From Rhodoferax sp. (GTDB lineage Bacteria > Pseudomonadota > Gammaproteobacteria > Burkholderiales > Burkholderiaceae_C), in contig NZ_JAUSLE010000020.1 of the NCBI RefSeq assembly GCF_030646845.1, forward strand, positions 1 to 61,985: a stretch of 61,985 nt of DNA, in the 5' to 3' direction. The notes beneath the pieces were generated by a model. The model was not told the DNA's origin. It worked only from the letters and a program-made list of their open reading frames with translations, and searched no databases. Made by a program: the position numbers and the translations under genes. Positions 1 to 10,030 of this stretch are shown one piece after another. The stretch's first letter is position 1; every line of letters starts with the position of its first letter.

Positions 1-829
1 CCGCGTGCTCCAGACCGAGGGCCATGAAGCACAACCAGGTGGCCAGCCCGACCAGCACACTGGTGAACAACTGCACCAGCATGTAGCGCTGGATCTGGTC
101 GTGAATCTGATTGAGGGCTTGCAAGGTGACTTTTTTCCGGCTCAGCGTGGGTCCCGCCAGCTTCACCATCTTGCGCCGGAAGCTGTCGCCCGAAGCCATC
201 AGGAAGAAAGCAATCAAGGCCATGATCCCGAGCTGTCCCAGCATCCCCAACAAGCCCAGGGTGCCGCTCCAGAGATGATCCTTGACGTCGAATTTAGGTT
301 TCTCTATCTGTACCCGTTGCACACCGCGCCCGGCCGGTGCCGTATGGTTGGTTTCTTCGGCCGCCTGCTCCAGTTGGGTGGCGGCTTTTTGTACCGTTGC
401 CAGCGCACTGTCGGGCTTGCCCGGCGCGGCGCGCACCGAGTCGCGCAATTTTTCCGCCGCCGCCGGCAGCAACTCGACCAACTTGCTGGCGTCCTCGCTC
501 AAGGAATAGGCGGCCACACCGGCACCGCTCAAAATGCCCAGAATCAACAAGGCAGCGCTCAAGGCGCGTGGAATATGGCGCAACTGCAGCCAGTCCACCA
601 GCGGCGACAGCGCATAGCTGAAAAGCAGACCCACCATCACCGGAATAGCCACCGCGCTGGCCCAGCGCAGTGCGAACACACTGGCCAGCGTCGCCAGCAG
701 CGCCAACGACACACTGCGCACATCCACCGGCATGTGCAGCAACACACGCGCCGGCTCGGTGGCTTCGAGGGCCGGGGCCAGTGGGTCGGCGCCAGGATGA
801 AGCAGCGACGGCGAAGTGGGGTTCATCAT
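1..829 (-). CDS. AI-2E family transporter (PF01594/UPF0118), 3' end outside window
   Basis: Partial gene on the minus strand: the amino-terminal ~276 residues are visible and the carboxyl end lies beyond base 1. The translation from ATG at 829 (a second ATG follows at 826) starts MNPTSPSLLHPG, has a first hydrophobic pair around residues 40-75 ending in LFSYALSPLVDWL, another near 85-110, then a charged/amphipathic stretch, then a hydrophobic segment (GMLGQLGIMALIAFFLMA) followed by SGDSFRRKM. This order is typical of AI-2E/PerM family inner-membrane permeases, usually about 350-400 residues. It begins about 30 bp after the OmpA-like lipoprotein gene on the same strand, so the two are probably cotranscribed. 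The transported substrate is unknown; the family contains AI-2 exporters and Na+/H+ antiporters. The gene is easily missed because longer open frames run over it in other frames. Confidence 0.85.
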   Translation of the reverse strand, partial: MMNPTSPSLLHPGADPLAPALEATEPARVLLHMPVDVRSVSLALLATLASVFALRWASAVAIPVMVGLLFSYALSPLVDWLQLRHIPRALSAALLILGILSGAGVAAYSLSEDASKLVELLPAAAEKLRDSVRAAPGKPDSALATVQKAATQLEQAAEETNHTAPAGRGVQRVQIEKPKFDVKDHLWSGTLGLLGMLGQLGIMALIAFFLMASGDSFRRKMVKLAGPTLSRKKVTLQALNQIHDQIQRYMLVQLFTSVLVGLATWLCFMALGLEHA

Positions 830-859
830 CACCGGCTCCCATCACCTCTCATGCCGCCA

Positions 860-1813
860 TCAACGCGGCACTACCCGGCCGCTGTCGTCCGAGAGAACAA
901 TTTCGACGCGCCGGTTCAACTGGCGTGTCTCGGCCCGGTCGTTGGACGCCACCGGGTAGGACTGGCCATAGCCACGCACCGCAACCCGCTCCCGGGCGAT
1001 GCCCAGGTCCAGCAAGGCGGATTGCACGGCGCCAGCACGCCGCTCCGACAAATCCTGGTTGTGCGCAGCGGTCCCGGTGCTGTCGGTGAAACCTTCCACC
1101 AGCACCGTGCGCCGCGGATTTTGCTGCATGACATCCGCCAGCTTTTGCGCGGTGCTCATGCCTTGCGCATTCAGGCGCGCCAGATCGGTTCCGAACAACA
1201 CGTCGCCCAAGGTGATGACGATGCCACGCTCCGTCTTCTTTGCCGCCAGATCAGCCAACTGGGCTTCCAGTTGCGTGGCGCGCGCTTGCGCTTCCTGCGT
1301 CTTGCGCTGGGCCTCGGCGGCCTGCCCCTGGGCAAGCTGCGCCTGACCCTGGGCAAGCTGCGCCTGGCGCTGGGCGTCGACAGCTTCGACCTTGGCTGCC
1401 TGGGCTGCCAGCCTGGACTGCTGGGCCCGGGTGGTGGCCAGATCGGCCTCCCGGGTGCGCTGATCCAGGCGCATTTGATCGCGCAGCTTGCCGGCATTGG
1501 CAACTTCTGCCTCGGCCGATTTCTGCTTCGCCACTTCCTGTGTCAGGGCAATCTTTTGCCGCGCCAGGTACGCCAGCTTGTCGACTTTTTCACCGCTCTC
1601 ATTGTGACTGGCGGCCGCGTCGGCCTGCGCTAGGGCCTCGCCGGCTTGCTTGAATTCCAGGGCAGCGTAACTCGCGACGGCAGGGTTGCTTTGCGCGGCC
1701 CGGTAGTCGCTGCGCGTCTGATCCAGCATGGTGGTGCTGGTCGGTGTCGTGCCGCAAGCCGCAATGAGCGCGGCAACGGCCAATAGAACGGGTGTCAGGT
1801 AACTATTTTTCAT
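860..1813 (-). CDS. OmpA-family lipoprotein with DUF4398-like coiled region
   Basis: 317-residue envelope protein. Residues 1-20 form a lipoprotein signal peptide with the lipobox LIAAC (Cys20), so it should be acylated and membrane-anchored. Residues ~25-190 are Ala/Gln/Glu-rich, probably a long helical coiled stalk with the DUF4398 pattern near its start (YAALEFKQAGEALAQAD). Residues ~195-310 are an OmpA C-terminal peptidoglycan-binding domain, with VEGFTDSTG, LSERRAGAVQSAL and the closing motif NRRVEIVLSD. The stalk contains a 21-bp tandem duplication giving the repeated heptad QAQLAQG. An AAGGAT ribosome site lies just upstream of ATG 1813. It sits between a DUF4398 lipoprotein gene and an AI-2E permease gene on the same strand. 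The likely role is linking a membrane to peptidoglycan; specific partners are unknown. Confidence 0.88.
   Translation of the reverse strand: MKNSYLTPVLLAVAALIAACGTTPTSTTMLDQTRSDYRAAQSNPAVASYAALEFKQAGEALAQADAAASHNESGEKVDKLAYLARQKIALTQEVAKQKSAEAEVANAGKLRDQMRLDQRTREADLATTRAQQSRLAAQAAKVEAVDAQRQAQLAQGQAQLAQGQAAEAQRKTQEAQARATQLEAQLADLAAKKTERGIVITLGDVLFGTDLARLNAQGMSTAQKLADVMQQNPRRTVLVEGFTDSTGTAAHNQDLSERRAGAVQSALLDLGIARERVAVRGYGQSYPVASNDRAETRQLNRRVEIVLSDDSGRVVPR
1328..1369 (-). repeat. 21-bp tandem duplication inside the OmpA-like lipoprotein gene
   Basis: Two adjacent 21-base units (1328-1348 and 1349-1369) are nearly identical, each containing CTGGGCAAGCTGCGCCTG on the plus strand. They encode successive QAQLAQG heptads in the coiled stalk, and a degraded third unit appears to follow. 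The period is a multiple of three and of seven residues, so copy changes would lengthen the stalk without a frameshift. Confidence 0.7.
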
Positions 1814-1852
1814 GATGAAATCCTTGGTGAAACAGTGGCGTCGGAAGGGGGT

Positions 1853-2230
1853 TTATTTGCGGCTGCGTTCCAGCTCTTCACGCAAGACACGGATGTCGTC
1901 TTGCAAGACATTCGCCGCCGCTTGCGCCTTGGCCGAGTTGGCCTTGCCTTGCGCCAACTTCGCATCGGCTTGCGCCTGTGCCGCCAAATCAACGGCCAGT
2001 TTGTAGTTCTTGTCGGCCATGGCCTTGTTCGCCAACGCCATTTTTTCGCGCGCCGAATTCATCTCGACCGGCGCAAATTCGACACCGCCAGCGCCGGCGG
2101 CATTCTCCAGCGCGGCCTTGGAGACCGCCACATCGGCGGTCGCCGGGGTCTTCAGGCTGCTACAGCCGACAGTCAGGATAAGCGCTGCGCCGCACAGGAC
2201 CGCCAAGCGCATCTTTGTAATTCTCGTCAT
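1853..2230 (-). CDS. DUF4398 domain lipoprotein
   Basis: 125-residue small lipoprotein. The signal peptide ends in the lipobox LTVGC (Cys23). The mature part is a single DUF4398-like helical domain (residues ~35-120): KAALENAAGAGGVEFAPVEM at the start, then AREKMALANKAMADKNY and an Ala/Gln/Lys-rich helix finishing LREELERSRK. It lies about 40 bp upstream of the OmpA-like lipoprotein gene on the same strand, whose stalk resembles it, so the two look like a duplicated/fused family pair that may interact through coiled coils. Function unproven. Its upstream region carries the REP-like repeats at 2271-2369. Confidence 0.82.
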   Translation of the reverse strand: MTRITKMRLAVLCGAALILTVGCSSLKTPATADVAVSKAALENAAGAGGVEFAPVEMNSAREKMALANKAMADKNYKLAVDLAAQAQADAKLAQGKANSAKAQAAANVLQDDIRVLREELERSRK

Positions 2231-2270
2231 TCTTTTTCTCCAGTAAGTTGTTGATCAAATCCAATCTTCT

Positions 2271-2369
2271 TGCGGGACAGACCGAATTCCTAGACTTTGC
2301 GGGACAGACCGCAGTTACGCGAAGCGAACCAGCTCTGTCCTCAACCGTCAAAAGAACCAGCTCTGTCCC
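2271..2369. repeat. REP-like cluster: paired GGGACAGA repeats in inverted orientation
   Basis: Two direct copies of TGCGGGACAGACCG (2271-2284 and 2298-2311) are followed by two copies of GAACCAGCTCTGTCC (2326-2340 and 2354-2368). The second type, read on the other strand, is GGACAGAGCTGGTTC, so the core GGGACAGA occurs in both orientations and can form hairpins. This is the layout of bacterial REP/BIME elements mobilised by RAYT (IS200-like) transposases. No transposase gene is present in the window. The cluster lies between the 3' end of the receiver-EAL gene and the promoter side of the DUF4398 lipoprotein gene. Confidence 0.6.
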
Positions 2370-2462
2370 CAACATTTCTAGCTTTTGATGAGAACGGTTA
2401 TAGGCTTGGTATTTGGCTGCGTCTGTACGCTATCGAACGCTGCACTGGCGTTGTGCTGGCGC

Positions 2463-3683
2463 CTACTTGTGTGGTGCTAACTGAGCGCGACGCTCTTCCC
2501 AGTCAGCCAGCCATGCGGGAAGATCCTCGGCTGGCATCGGTTCGGCGATGAAGTAGCCCTGGGCCAGATCGCAGCCTCGTTGGCTGACAAAATTCCAGTC
2601 TGCCCGGTCCTCCACCCCTTCCGCCACCGATTCCATTTTGAGCTGCTTTGCCAGGCCCAGACTGGCGTCGAACATCGCACGTTGCCGCTCGTTGCCCCAA
2701 GCCCCATGGACAAAACTCTGATCGATCTTGAGTTCATCGAATGGAATATCGCGTAACTGGGCGAGAGAGGAATTGCCGGTGCCGAAATCGTCAATCGAGA
2801 GGCGAAAACGTTTCAGATGCAGGCGCGTCAAAATTTCAAGCGGTACCCGCTGGTCCAGCATCAGCCGGCTTTCCGTCACCTCCAGCACCAGTTCCTGAGG
2901 CGGCACGCCGGCCTTGCTCGTCAGGTCCACCACGTAGTCCAGAAAGCTCAAGGCAACCAGGTTGTCCATTGACAAATTGACTGCTACCCGCAACGACAGG
3001 CCGGCGTCCCGCCAGGCCCGGGCCTGCGCCAGCGCGCCGGTCAACACCACTTCGGTCAGTTGGTCAATCAGTCCGTGGCGCTCGGCGATGCCAATGAACT
3101 GGTCTGGGGAAACCATCCCGTCTTTCGGATGACGCCAACGCACCAGGGTCTCCACACCGACAACCTCACCGCTGGCCAGCGTCACTTTGGGCTGGTAATA
3201 ATTGAGCAACTCGCCCCGGACCATGGCAGCCCGGAGTTGATCCGCACTGTAGCTAATTCTCGTGCTGCTGACAGCCCCCGGCAGCGGCGCCCGCCAGCGC
3301 TCCAGCACGGCCGCCAGTCGCTCCGGACTGACCGGTTTGCTCAGTCGGCCCAGTACCTTGATCTTGTGCGCCCGCACCAATTTCTCGACCGATTGCACGA
3401 CACGCTCATCTTCGCCACTGACCAGAATTACAGCGCCCGCGTAATCATGTTCGACCAGATGCCGCACGAACTCAACACCGTCCATCTGAGGCATGTTGAT
3501 GTCCAGCAAAATCAGATCCGGACGACATTCCGGACTATCGACCAACATCAGGGCGGCGCGTCCGTTGTCGCAGGTCCGGACCGAGGTAATTCCCAGGTTC
3601 GTCAGCATGCGCGCCAGCAGCTTGAGCATGAAGGGCTCGTCATCAAGCACCAAAATCTTGATTGCCGAATTATTCAATAGCAC
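2463..3683 (-). CDS. Response regulator with EAL (c-di-GMP phosphodiesterase) output
   Basis: 406-residue cytoplasmic protein. Residues ~8-125 are a receiver domain: acidic pair in VLDDEPF, phospho-acceptor Asp61 in LLDINMPQMDG, and the conserved Lys in RLSKPV. Residues ~150-400 are an EAL domain. The signature is ETL rather than EAL (Glu178, VGVETLVRWRHP), but the catalytic set appears intact: Glu178, NLS, EVTES, the double Asp in IDDFGTGNSSL (298-299), KIDQSFV and AEGVED. Hydrolysis of cyclic di-GMP to pGpG is therefore likely. Its start overlaps the end of the hybrid kinase gene by 14 bp, indicating translational coupling, so the kinase's HPt domain is the probable phosphodonor. Confidence 0.9.
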   Translation of the reverse strand: MLLNNSAIKILVLDDEPFMLKLLARMLTNLGITSVRTCDNGRAALMLVDSPECRPDLILLDINMPQMDGVEFVRHLVEHDYAGAVILVSGEDERVVQSVEKLVRAHKIKVLGRLSKPVSPERLAAVLERWRAPLPGAVSSTRISYSADQLRAAMVRGELLNYYQPKVTLASGEVVGVETLVRWRHPKDGMVSPDQFIGIAERHGLIDQLTEVVLTGALAQARAWRDAGLSLRVAVNLSMDNLVALSFLDYVVDLTSKAGVPPQELVLEVTESRLMLDQRVPLEILTRLHLKRFRLSIDDFGTGNSSLAQLRDIPFDELKIDQSFVHGAWGNERQRAMFDASLGLAKQLKMESVAEGVEDRADWNFVSQRGCDLAQGYFIAEPMPAEDLPAWLADWEERRAQLAPHK

Positions 3684-6654
3684 GGGAGACTCCCATTATT
3701 CGTTGCAGGAAACCGTCAACGCGGGCCCATTCTTGTTCAAATTGGGGCATTAGCTGGGCCATGTTTTGAACTTCGCCGGCCTTGCCCGAGCGCTCCATCG
3801 CTTCGCACAGTTCCCCCAGCGCGAGCGCCCCGACCGAGCGCGCAGCCGACTTGAGTTTGTGCGCCAGGGCGGCGCTGGCCGCGGGCTGGCCCGCCGCGCA
3901 GACTCCGCGCAACTCCGCGGCGATGTCTGCCGCGCTGGCGCGGAAGTCACCCAGGAACTCGCGCAGCACCGCCTCGTCGTTGCCGATCAGGGCTTTGAGA
4001 ACACCCACATCAACGGCGGCAGAAGTCTCGGCAGAGGAAACGGCGGACGCCTGGGCTGCGTTCGATCCAGTCTCTTTGGCCACCGGTACCGAAGGAGCCA
4101 CCGGCAGCCATTTCGCCAGCATTGCCTTCAAATTGACCAGTTGCACCGGTTTGCCCAGGTAGTCGTCCATGCCGATTGACAGGCAATGCTCGGCCTCGCC
4201 CTTGAGCGCATTGGCGGTGAAGGCAATGATCGGCATGCGTGTCTTGCCAGCCTCTTCGGTGCGAATGGTTGTGGTGAGCTCGTAGCCATCCATTTCCGGC
4301 ATGTGCAGGTCGGCGAACAAGATGGCGTAATCGCCGCTGCGCCAGCGCTTGAGTGCCTCACGGCCATTGTTCGTGATGTCCGCGGTGTACCCCAGCAGCA
4401 GGAGCTGTTGCAGGATGACTTTCTGGTTGGTCTCGTTGTCTTCCGCGATCAGGATCAGCCGGCCCTGCTGGAGCGCCTTCTCACGCGACAGCGGCTTCGG
4501 TGCCGCCAGGGCAGCGTCGGGCAGGCTTTCCCGGTCCGGCACTTGAGCTCGACCGCTCGCAATCGCGATCGCCCCCAGCAGCGCCTTGTGCGTCAGTACA
4601 TTGCCATCCACGAACACCAGATCGGCGCCCTCCAGGCGCGGACCACGACGCTGTCCACGCCCGATGACGACGAACCGGGCTTTTTGTTCCGGGCGCAGTC
4701 GGGCTGCACTGCGCAGACCATCGAGCAGCGGATGGGCGGCTTGCGAGTCAATGACGACTATCCACAGGCCCGAGGGTTGGCCGGCGGTCCATTGCAAGGC
4801 GGCCTCCAGATTCGATGCGCGTTGCACCTGTGCCCCGTCGTGGACCAGGTAGGCGGCAAGGTCGTCGCCCATTCCATCTTGCAGGCCCTCGTCCACCACC
4901 AGACAGGACAAACCGGCCACCAGTTGCCGGTCCGGATTCGATCCGGCACGGTTCGGCTCATTCTCGTCCGACTGATGCTGTTCCGGTACCAAGGCGAACG
5001 GTATGCGCACGGTGAACAACGAGCCCTGGCCCACGTCGCTGCGTACCGCGACCTCGCCGCCCATGATGTCGACCATGCGGCGCGAGATGGCAAGGCCCAG
5101 CCCAGTCCCGCCGAAATTTCGGGTCGTGGAAGCGTCGGCCTGAATAAAGGCCGAGAACAAGCGCGCCTGGGTTGCTTCATCAATGCCGATACCGTTATCG
5201 AGCACTCGAAACTCCAGCGTGACCTGCTCTGGCGTACTGGCAAGCACCACGGCACGAAGCGACACCTTGCCCGGGCGCTGCATCTTGGCCGAGAACTTGA
5301 TGGCGTTGTTCGTCAGATTGATCAGAATCTGGCGCAGTCGCCCGGCATCGCCCATGACCAGGGCGGGGATGGCCGGATCGGTAAACAGGGTCAATTCGAC
5401 CTTCTTTTCCAGCGCCATCCGATCCATGGCTTCGCAGACCCCGTCAACCACATCGGCAACGCTGATCGGCACGGAGTCAATCTCAAGCTTGCCGGCCTCG
5501 ATCTTGGAGAAGTCGAGAATATCGTTGATGACGGCCAGCAGCGCAAACGCCGAGTCGTGAATGATATTGGCCATTTCCATCTGCGAAGCATTGAGGCTGC
5601 TCTGCTGTAGCACATCGATCATGCCAATCACGCCATTCATCGGCGTGCGGATCTCGTGGCTCATGGTGGCAAGGAATTCTGATTTGGCGAGGTTGGCCTT
5701 TTCCGCCGCGATCTTGGCCCTCTCCAGTTCCGCATTGGTTTCCTGTAGCGCCTGATCGAGGCGTTTGCGCTCCGTGACGTCGCGTGCGGCGGCGAACACG
5801 CCCTGGAGCCTGCGGTCCCGGTCGTAAAAAGTCATCGCGTTGTAGGAGACTACGGTTTCCTTGCCGTCGCGGGCACGCACAGTGAGTTCGTAGTTGGAGA
5901 CTTTCTTTTCACTCAGCACCAGCTTGATGCTGGTCTCGGCCCGCTCCGGATCGGTGAAGTGGTCCTTGAACGGTGCGCCAATCAGCTCGTCGCGCGTGCA
6001 ACCGGTCAGCGCCTCCATCTGCTTGTTGACGTCAGAAACGATGCCGGACGGATCGGTGGTCATGATCGCGTCCAAATTGAATTCAATCAGTGAGCGCGTG
6101 TAGAACTGTTGGTCCCGCAGCCTCTGATCGAGCAGTTTTTGCTCGGCTTCGATCTGCTTGCGCACGGTGTTGTCGGTGCCTATCAGCAGGTAGCCGATGA
6201 TCAGGTCATGCGCGTCTCGCAGCGCGGTGACCGACACCACCGCCGGGAAGCGGCTGCCGTCCTTGCGGATGTAGGTCAGCTCGTAGATGTCCTCGATGCC
6301 GCGCGAGGCCTTGAACACCAGGGCCTCGAAGCCCGGCTCAATCGGCGTGCCGAGCTCCACGCTCAAGGCTTTGGCACGGGCGATTACTTCCTGCGGATCG
6401 GAAATGTCGGCCGGCGTGATCTTGTTCAGGACGTCGTCGGCCGCGTAGCCCAGCATGCGCTCGGCACCCACGTTGAAAATCTGGATGACACCCTTCTCGT
6501 CAGTGGCAATACTGGAGAAGTTGGCGCTGTTGAGAATGGCGTTCTGCAAAGCCCCAGTCTTGAGCAAGGCCTCCTGGCGCCGGAACTCGGTGATACCTTC
6601 TGCTGTGCCAGCGGCAAGACGGTGGTTGGCGGCATCGCGGAGTTTTTCTATCAT
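3670..6654 (-). CDS. Hybrid sensor histidine kinase (PAS-PAS-HisKA-HATPase-REC-HPt)
   Basis: 994-residue BarA-like phosphorelay kinase without clear transmembrane segments, so probably cytoplasmic. Two PAS domains occupy ~35-165 ([25 protein letters not shown]) and ~185-295 ([17 protein letters not shown], ending [10 protein letters not shown]). HisKA follows with phospho-acceptor His333 in [17 protein letters not shown]. The ATPase shows N box [11 protein letters not shown]1 LDNGIGID and G2 [14 protein letters not shown] degenerate receiver-like region (~580-700) lacks a clear acidic triad. A canonical receiver (~730-852) has Asp782 in [11 protein letters not shown], and a C-terminal HPt domain has His932 in [13 protein letters not shown]. 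The gene overlaps the downstream receiver-EAL gene, so the pathway probably ends in cyclic-di-GMP turnover. The signal is unknown; PAS domains suggest a redox or small-ligand input. Confidence 0.92.
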   Translation of the reverse strand: MIEKLRDAANHRLAAGTAEGITEFRRQEALLKTGALQNAILNSANFSSIATDEKGVIQIFNVGAERMLGYAADDVLNKITPADISDPQEVIARAKALSVELGTPIEPGFEALVFKASRGIEDIYELTYIRKDGSRFPAVVSVTALRDAHDLIIGYLLIGTDNTVRKQIEAEQKLLDQRLRDQQFYTRSLIEFNLDAIMTTDPSGIVSDVNKQMEALTGCTRDELIGAPFKDHFTDPERAETSIKLVLSEKKVSNYELTVRARDGKETVVSYNAMTFYDRDRRLQGVFAAARDVTERKRLDQALQETNAELERAKIAAEKANLAKSEFLATMSHEIRTPMNGVIGMIDVLQQSSLNASQMEMANIIHDSAFALLAVINDILDFSKIEAGKLEIDSVPISVADVVDGVCEAMDRMALEKKVELTLFTDPAIPALVMGDAGRLRQILINLTNNAIKFSAKMQRPGKVSLRAVVLASTPEQVTLEFRVLDNGIGIDEATQARLFSAFIQADASTTRNFGGTGLGLAISRRMVDIMGGEVAVRSDVGQGSLFTVRIPFALVPEQHQSDENEPNRAGSNPDRQLVAGLSCLVVDEGLQDGMGDDLAAYLVHDGAQVQRASNLEAALQWTAGQPSGLWIVVIDSQAAHPLLDGLRSAARLRPEQKARFVVIGRGQRRGPRLEGADLVFVDGNVLTHKALLGAIAIASGRAQVPDRESLPDAALAAPKPLSREKALQQGRLILIAEDNETNQKVILQQLLLLGYTADITNNGREALKRWRSGDYAILFADLHMPEMDGYELTTTIRTEEAGKTRMPIIAFTANALKGEAEHCLSIGMDDYLGKPVQLVNLKAMLAKWLPVAPSVPVAKETGSNAAQASAVSSAETSAAVDVGVLKALIGNDEAVLREFLGDFRASAADIAAELRGVCAAGQPAASAALAHKLKSAARSVGALALGELCEAMERSGKAGEVQNMAQLMPQFEQEWARVDGFLQRIMGVSRAIE

Positions 6655-6934
6655 GATGGATCTCTGTTATCGCGCGAAGGAGTCTGACGGACCGCGTGGC
6701 CGAAGGTGCGACTGGCGCCCCACCTGCTGCTTATACGCTCATCCTGCAAAAAAGCTGCCCGCTTTTGCCGGCAGACCTCTGAATGAGGTGAATTTGACCC
6801 GCCAATGGGTTCTTCAACGACCGCTATTCATGGTAGCGACCAAGCCTGCTGCTCTCCGTGCGCTATCGCACATAAGGGCAGTTTTTGCGCAAAAGGTACT
6901 CAGATAGATCAGCCGCAACTGACCGGGGGCAGCC

Positions 6935-7654
6935 CTACCGGGGCCGGACATCGCCCAGCAAACGTTCGCGTTCTTTCTTGACCACCCCATAGCATTCGCA
7001 GGCGCGGGACTCCAGCCCCGAGCGGTTCAGCACGGTGATGTGGCCGCGCCGGTAACTGATTACCCCTTTTTGCTGCAAATGCCCGGCGGCCTCGGTAATG
7101 CCTTCGCGCCGCACGCCGATCATGCTGGCAATCAGCTCCTGCGTCATGGTCAAGTCATTCGAGGACAGGCGATCGAGGGTGGACAACAGCCAGCGACTGA
7201 GCTGCTGCTCCACCGAATGATGCCGATTGCACACCGCAGTCTGGGATATCTGCGTGATGAATACCTGGGTGTAACGCAGCAGCAAACGCATCATCGGCCC
7301 GGCGCGATTGAATTCCTCCATCATCAGCCCGGCTTTCAGCCGGTAACCCTGGCCCCCGGTCTGCACTGTGGCCCGACTGGGCGTGGTATTGCCACCCATG
7401 AACAGGGATACGCCCAGCACACCCTCGTTGCCGACTCCCGCGACTTCCGCCGATGCGCCGCTCTCGGTCACGTAATGCAGCGACACAATAGCGGTCGTCG
7501 GAAAATAGACGTGCTGCATCTGGCTGCCAGATTCGTAGAGAACTTCGCCCAGCGGCATCGCGACCAGCTCCAGATGGGGCGCAATGCGCTCGAATTCTGC
7601 GCTGGGCAGGGCGGCGAGAAGGTAGTTTTGATGGGGGCTCTGCGGGTTATCCAA
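6935..7654 (-). CDS. Crp/Fnr family transcriptional regulator (copy 1)
   Basis: About 239 residues from a TTG start at 7654. The frame stays open to 7765, but this start has a GGAGA site six bases upstream and aligns with the start of a close paralogue in this window (31178-31915). An upstream extension would run into the htpG promoter. The N-terminal part is a cyclic-nucleotide-binding-like beta roll (MPLGEVLYESGSQMQHVYFP), with signature [18 protein letters not shown] shared with the paralogue. A C-terminal winged helix-turn-helix contains LTMTQELIASMIGVRREGIT. Such proteins bind DNA as dimers; the ligand is unknown and no FNR-type cysteine cluster is present in the chosen protein. It is divergent from htpG. 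Confidence 0.85.
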   Translation of the reverse strand: MDNPQSPHQNYLLAALPSAEFERIAPHLELVAMPLGEVLYESGSQMQHVYFPTTAIVSLHYVTESGASAEVAGVGNEGVLGVSLFMGGNTTPSRATVQTGGQGYRLKAGLMMEEFNRAGPMMRLLLRYTQVFITQISQTAVCNRHHSVEQQLSRWLLSTLDRLSSNDLTMTQELIASMIGVRREGITEAAGHLQQKGVISYRRGHITVLNRSGLESRACECYGVVKKERERLLGDVRPR

Positions 7655-7747
7655 ATGCGGTCTCCGAGTGATCGCCTGCGGGCAAGAGCATCTCGCGGCC
7701 AGCATACACGATTTGCACTGGGGCATCTCCCGGGCCTGTCTCCGGCC

Positions 7748-7776
7748 CTTGAAACCGGGGGACATCGCCCATAATT
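7748..7776 (+). promoter_or_regulatory. Sigma-32 (RpoH) type heat-shock promoter for htpG
   Basis: CTTGAAA at 7748-7754 is followed by a 13-base spacer and CCCATAAT at 7768-7775. This closely fits the RpoH consensus (CTTGAAA, spacer, CCCCATNT). Transcription would begin near 7783, leaving a leader of about 55 bases before the htpG ATG at 7837. The site fits the known heat-shock control of htpG in proteobacteria. Activity itself is inferred. Confidence 0.75.
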
Positions 7777-7836
7777 GAGGGTTGGCGGCGCCGGTTCCGG
7801 GACGCCGGTTTCATTTGTCAGACCCTCAAAACCAAA

Positions 7837-9825
<1,989 letters not shown>

Positions 9826-9831
9826 TATCTA

Positions 9832-9892
9832 TTGATCAAATCAGCCTCCAGCCCTCGCAGGTACTGCGCAAGCAGCTATTAATACGATAGCA
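9832..9892 (-). repeat. Dispersed TGCTAT...TAGCT element, copy A
   Basis: On the minus strand it begins TGCTATCGTATTAATAGCTG and continues through GGGCTGGAGGCTGATTT. It aligns without gaps with copies at 16691-16751 and 53055-53117. The shared positions are TGCTAT, TAGCT, TT..GC, GGGCT and GGC. The 5' part is an imperfect inverted repeat (GCTAT/ATAGC). It lies just after the htpG stop codon and could act as a weak 3' hairpin. I recall elements of this kind as common in Comamonadaceae intergenic regions. Confidence 0.7.
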
Positions 9893-10030
9893 TCAGAACG
9901 CCACAGCGCCCCGCAGCCTCATCGGCTTGCCGGGCTCTTCTCTCTCATGCTGGCGCGCTGGAATGAGTCGCCGCCTCTGTGCGCTGCGTCCGTTTCATCG
10001 TTGCGCATCGCACGCACTTAAACTCCGCCC

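Noticed and set aside
5..1633. 542-codon plus-strand open frame
   Set aside because: It runs antisense to the AI-2E permease and OmpA-like genes, both of which have clear family motifs; its composition (Gln, Arg, His-rich) is typical of shadow frames.
4186..5610. 474-codon plus-strand open frame
   Set aside because: Antisense to the hybrid histidine kinase, which carries all expected motifs.
6655..6934. Possible small gene or RNA between hybrid kinase and Crp genes
   Set aside because: Only short frames without ribosome sites or family features, and no convincing hairpin-plus-T terminator or RNA motif.
7727..7765. Cys-rich N-terminal extension of the Crp regulator
   Set aside because: A tempting iron-sulfur signature, but it overlaps the htpG heat-shock promoter, lacks spacing support and is absent from the close paralogue.
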